This document shows positions 61,377-64,000 of a stretch of 64,000 bases of DNA, piece after piece. Positions within the stretch are counted from its first letter, which is position 1, and every line of letters starts with the position of its first letter. Under the pieces are notes generated by a model that was not told the origin of the DNA, did not search any database, and saw nothing but the letters and a program-made list of their open reading frames with translations. The stretch is from Frigoribacterium sp. PhB160 (GTDB taxonomy: Bacteria > Actinomycetota > Actinomycetes > Actinomycetales > Microbacteriaceae). The position numbers and the translations under genes were made by a program. The stretch lies in NCBI RefSeq assembly GCF_003751785.1, contig NZ_RKIE01000002.1:744001-808000 (forward strand). The letters are read 5' to 3'.

Positions 61377-62108
61377 ATGACTTCCCGCATCGCCGTGGTC
61401 GGGGCCACCGGCACCCTCGGCTCGTTCATCGTCGACCTCGTCGACCGCACCGAGGGCCTCGAGCTGCACGCGGGCCTGTCGTCGGGCAGCGACCTCGACG
61501 AGGTGCGCGGCGCCGACGTCGTCGTCGACGTGACGCACCCGGCCGTCAGCCCCGGCATCGTCGAGCACGCCGTCCGGGCCGGCGTCCCGGTGCTCGTCGG
61601 CACCTCGGGGTGGAACGCCGACCGCCTCGCGAAGCTCGCCACGGTCGTCGCCGAGGTCGAGGGCGCCGGCGTGCTCGTCGTCCCCAACTTCTCGCTCGGC
61701 TCGGTGCTCGCCACCCGGTTCGCGACGATCGCCGCCCGCTTCTACGAGTCGGTCGAGATCGTGGAGGCGCACCACCAGGGCAAGGTCGACTCGCCCTCCG
61801 GCACGGCCGTCCGCACCGCCGAGCTCATCGCCGAGGCGCGGCGCGACCTCGGGCCGGTCTCCGCCCCCTCGTCCGACCAGCGCGCCCGCGGCCAGCAGGT
61901 CGCGAGCGTGCCGGTGCACAGCCTCCGGCTGCGCGGCGTCGTCGCGAAGCAGGAGGTCGTCTTCGGCGGCGAGGGCGAGACCCTCACCCTGACCCACGAC
62001 ACGCTGTCGAACCGCGCGTACGAGCAGGGCGTCCTCGTGGCGCTGGCGGCCGTGCCCGGCCTCACCGGCGTCGTGGTCGGCCTCGACCGCGTCCTGCCGC
62101 TCGACTGA
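61377..62108 (+). CDS. dapB: 4-hydroxy-tetrahydrodipicolinate reductase
   Basis: 243-residue NAD(P)H enzyme of lysine and diaminopimelate synthesis. The N-terminal nucleotide motif is VVGATGTLG, VVDVTHPAV follows, and the substrate/catalytic signature is EAHHQGKVDSPSGTA, with the His pair and Lys in place. The C-terminal LSNRAYEQGVLVAL closes the fold. ATG at 61377 (MTSRIAVVG) is the family-consistent start. Its stop overlaps the next ATG (TGATG). Confidence 0.97.
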   Translation: MTSRIAVVGATGTLGSFIVDLVDRTEGLELHAGLSSGSDLDEVRGADVVVDVTHPAVSPGIVEHAVRAGVPVLVGTSGWNADRLAKLATVVAEVEGAGVLVVPNFSLGSVLATRFATIAARFYESVEIVEAHHQGKVDSPSGTAVRTAELIAEARRDLGPVSAPSSDQRARGQQVASVPVHSLRLRGVVAKQEVVFGGEGETLTLTHDTLSNRAYEQGVLVALAAVPGLTGVVVGLDRVLPLD

Positions 62109-62563
62109 TGCGCGGCCGCGTCGCCGTCGTCGTCATGGCGCTGCTCCTCCTCCTCTACATCGTCCTCACCACGCAGCGGGCCTGGCTGTTCATCACGACC
62201 GGCGAGCCCGTGGCGGTCGTCCTCGGCGTCGCCCTCGTCGTGCTGCCGGTCATCGGCGTCTGGGCGCTCGTGGTCGAGCTGCGCTTCGGCTGGCGGACGC
62301 AGCAGCTCGTGCGCAGGCTCGCGTCGGAGGGCGAGCTGCCGGTCGACGACGTGCCGCGCCGCGCCTCCGGCCGGTACGAGCGCGAGGCGGCCGACGCCGC
62401 GTTCCCCGCGTACGCCGCGGCCGTCGAGGCCGAGCCCGCCGACTGGCGCCGCTGGTTCCGGCTCGGGCTCGCCTACGACGCTTGCGGCGACCGGCGACGG
62501 GCCCGCAAGGCACTGCGCTGGGCCATCGGGCTCGAGGCGAAGGCGGGCGGCGCGACGGTCTGA
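62108..62563 (+). CDS. Membrane protein with C-terminal TPR-like helices
   Basis: 151 residues. Two spans (about 5-20 and 33-55) are followed by a cytosolic part with a degenerate tetratricopeptide pattern (DAAFPAYAAAVEAEPADWRRW then FRLGLAYDACGDRRRARKAL). This gene is regularly found after dapB in Microbacteriaceae-type genomes and has no assigned role. Translational coupling to dapB (TGATG) suggests a shared message. Confidence 0.8.
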   Translation: MRGRVAVVVMALLLLLYIVLTTQRAWLFITTGEPVAVVLGVALVVLPVIGVWALVVELRFGWRTQQLVRRLASEGELPVDDVPRRASGRYEREAADAAFPAYAAAVEAEPADWRRWFRLGLAYDACGDRRRARKALRWAIGLEAKAGGATV

Positions 62564-62628
62564 CGGCGGGAACGGCCTCGGCCGCGCCCCCCCGCGACCT
62601 CGGAGGGCCTCCCTCGAGCCCGGCGGGC

Positions 62629-63534
62629 CTAGAGCGAGGCGGTGAGGGCGTCGACCGCCTCGTCCACCGTGCGGTGACGGAAGGCGAAGCCGTCGGCGAG
62701 GAGCGCCTCCGGCACGACCTGCTGGCTCGGCAGCAGCATCTCGCGGCCGGCCTCCTGCATGAGGCCCGCGATGACGAACTCGGGCACGGTCAGCGCGTAG
62801 GGCTTGCCGAGGTCGCCCGCCAGGCGGCGGGTCAGGGCGTCGCTCGTGGCCGGGGTCGGGCCGGCGAGGTTGACGGGTCCGGCGAGGCTCGAGGTCAGCA
62901 GGTGCACGATCGCCGCGGCCTCGTCGTGCAGGCTGATCCACGGCCAGAACTGGTCGCCGGTGCCGAGGCGCGAGCCGAGACCCAGCCGGGTGAGCGGCAG
63001 CAGCGGGGCGAGGGCGCCGCCGGGGCCGACGACGACGCCGGTGCGGAGGTGCACGACGCGGGTGCCGGAGGGCGCGTCGCCGGTGGCGGCCTCCCAGTCG
63101 GCGACGACGTCGCTGAGGAACCCGGTGCCGCGGGGGCTCTGCTCCGTCAGCCGCTCGCCGGGGCGGTCGCCGTAGATGCCGACGGCCGAGCCGCTGAGGA
63201 AGATCGTCGGCGGGTGCTCGGCGCGGGCCATGCCGCGCGCGAGGGTCTGCGTCGCGCCGACCCGTGACGCGAGGATCTCCTTCTTGTAGCCGGGCGTCCA
63301 CGGCAGGCGGCCCAGGTTCGCGCCGCTGAGGTTGACGACGGCGTCGACCTCGTCGAGCACGGTGGGGTCGACGATGCCGGCGGCGGGCACCCAGGTGGTC
63401 TGCGTCTCGTCGCGGGCCTCGCCGCGGACGAGGGTCCGCACGGCGTGGCCCGCCTCGTGCAGCTGCCGGACGAGCTCCGTGCCGACGAGGCCGGAGGCGC
63501 CCGAGACGAGAACGGTGAGGGTGGCGTCGGTCAT
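62629..63534 (-). CDS. TIGR01777-family NAD(P)-binding epimerase-like protein
   Basis: 301 residues. The N-terminal Rossmann motif is VLVSGASGLVGTELVRQL. VNLSGANLGRLPWTPGYKKEI and FLSGSAVGIYGD are the family-specific stretches (SulA/YfcH type), with the YxxxK of SDRs degenerate. The C-terminal part carries the DUF1731 segment (MLLPSQQVVPEALLADGF). Substrate unknown. ATG at 63534. It diverges from thyX across 137 bases that hold two facing copies of the dispersed motif. Confidence 0.9.
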   Translation of the reverse strand: MTDATLTVLVSGASGLVGTELVRQLHEAGHAVRTLVRGEARDETQTTWVPAAGIVDPTVLDEVDAVVNLSGANLGRLPWTPGYKKEILASRVGATQTLARGMARAEHPPTIFLSGSAVGIYGDRPGERLTEQSPRGTGFLSDVVADWEAATGDAPSGTRVVHLRTGVVVGPGGALAPLLPLTRLGLGSRLGTGDQFWPWISLHDEAAAIVHLLTSSLAGPVNLAGPTPATSDALTRRLAGDLGKPYALTVPEFVIAGLMQEAGREMLLPSQQVVPEALLADGFAFRHRTVDEAVDALTASL

Positions 63535-63561
63535 GGTCCTGGCTTCCGGGAGACGGGCGGG

Positions 63562-63622
63562 GGAGGCGCGGGGCGGGCCCTCGGCGGGCGCGCCCCGTCC
63601 TCGAGAGCGTAGGCGCGCCTCC
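63562..63622. repeat. Facing copies of the dispersed motif upstream of thyX
   Basis: GGAGGCGCGG at 63562-63571 and GCGCGCCTCC at 63613-63622 share a nine-base inverted match across 41 bases, between divergent genes. The loop itself contains a further GC inverted repeat. Confidence 0.7.
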
Positions 63623-63658
63623 TCGGGGCCGCCCGACCGGGGGCCGCCCGGCGGGAGG

Positions 63659-63664
63659 TAGAGT
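63659..63664 (+). promoter_or_regulatory. -10 box TAGAGT, leaderless start of thyX
   Basis: Seven bases before the GTG at 63672. Confidence 0.65.
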
Positions 63665-63671
63665 CGTCGCC

Positions 63672-64000
63672 GTGACCGACGCTCCTGCCTCCTCGCCCGA
63701 CGCCCCCGACGCCCCCCAGGTCGAGTTCCGCTCCGACGTCACGGTCGAGCTGGTGCGCTCGAGCGCGCACGACAGCGACGTCCTCTTCGCCGCGCGCGTG
63801 TCGACGATGGGCGAGCTGACGCTCGAGGGCGCGCAGGCCTCGGCCGACGGCGAGCAGGCGACCAAGGGCGCCGGCCTCATCAACTACTTGATGCGCGACC
63901 GTCACGGCTCGCCGTTCGAGCACAACTCGATGACCTTCTACGTCCAGGCGCCGATCTTCGTCTTCCGCGAGTTCATGCGGCACCGCATGGCGAGCTACAA
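63672..64000 (+). CDS. thyX: Flavin-dependent thymidylate synthase ThyX, cut by window edge
   Basis: Makes dTMP from dUMP using methylene-tetrahydrofolate and FAD. 109 codons are visible. After an Asp/Ala/Pro lead of about 15 residues come the ThyX strands (VTVELVRSSAHDSDVLFAARVST), then LINYLMRDRHGSPFEHNSMTFYVQAP, and the start of the signature RHRxxS (FREFMRHRMASY) just before the edge. GTG at 63672 is supported by TAGAGT at leaderless spacing. dapB-thyX proximity is typical of actinobacteria. Confidence 0.95.
   Translation, partial: MTDAPASSPDAPDAPQVEFRSDVTVELVRSSAHDSDVLFAARVSTMGELTLEGAQASADGEQATKGAGLINYLMRDRHGSPFEHNSMTFYVQAPIFVFREFMRHRMASY

Overview
The window is about 73% G+C by eye. 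It is densely packed, with roughly 91% coding sequence and short gaps, and shows no rRNA, tRNA, CRISPR array, insertion sequence or prophage gene. Gene content and order point to an actinobacterium of the Microbacteriaceae (a Curtobacterium- or Frigoribacterium-like relative). The markers are rpsO, pnp, an M16 peptidase, dapB and thyX in series, an actinobacterial HelD, mycoredoxin, maltokinase, and a Pol-PE-Lig type LigD with a lysine-tailed Ku. Family placement is an inference from these genes; genus is not resolved.

Layout. 1-4.4 kb: a DNA end-joining and stress cluster (LigD, partial; SDR oxidoreductase; Ku; a small Rho_N/SAP-like protein). 4.5-11.8 kb: carbon and redox metabolism (a phosphoketolase in an overlapping pair with a GH15 glucosidase, an SMP-30 lactonase, an FAD/NAD oxidoreductase, Dps). 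12-16.7 kb: two alpha/beta hydrolases, a FUSC transporter-like protein and an APH-fold phosphotransferase. 17-22 kb: a SNF2 helicase behind a long leader, a VOC protein, mycoredoxin and a PoxB-type enzyme. 22-30 kb: maltokinase, CYTH, oligopeptidase B, NUDIX and a group of small unknown proteins. 30-44 kb: mostly membrane proteins (DUF3533-like, CPA1 antiporter, PiT, two MFS, YihY, PrsW) plus a carboxylesterase and AspA. 44-51 kb: FKBP and aldo/keto reductase, HelD, DinB, an M4 protease followed by an emfourin-like inhibitor and an exported unknown, and apt. 51-64 kb: M50 protease, VanZ, the core rpsO/pnp region, an exported coiled-coil protein with a lysozyme-like end, AKR/TetR, M16/phosphatase, dapB, a TIGR01777 epimerase and thyX (partial).

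Two window-wide signals stand out. First, at least 21 genes have a TAnnnT -10 hexamer exactly 6 or 7 bases before the start codon, so transcription would begin on the start codon itself and the mRNA would be leaderless. Second, the decamer GGAGGCGCGG (either strand) occurs about 31 times by hand count, where base composition predicts about 2. It lies in all reading frames, on both strands, is over-represented in gaps, and sometimes sits as inverted pairs in terminators or in divergent promoter regions. It behaves like a dispersed genome motif, for example an uptake-type or protein-binding sequence, and is the observation most worth testing.

Convergent genes are usually separated by long perfect GC hairpins without a T-run. 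Most genes are single transcription units or short overlapping pairs: GH15/xfp, PiT/small membrane protein, FKBP/AKR, M16/phosphatase, dapB/membrane protein.
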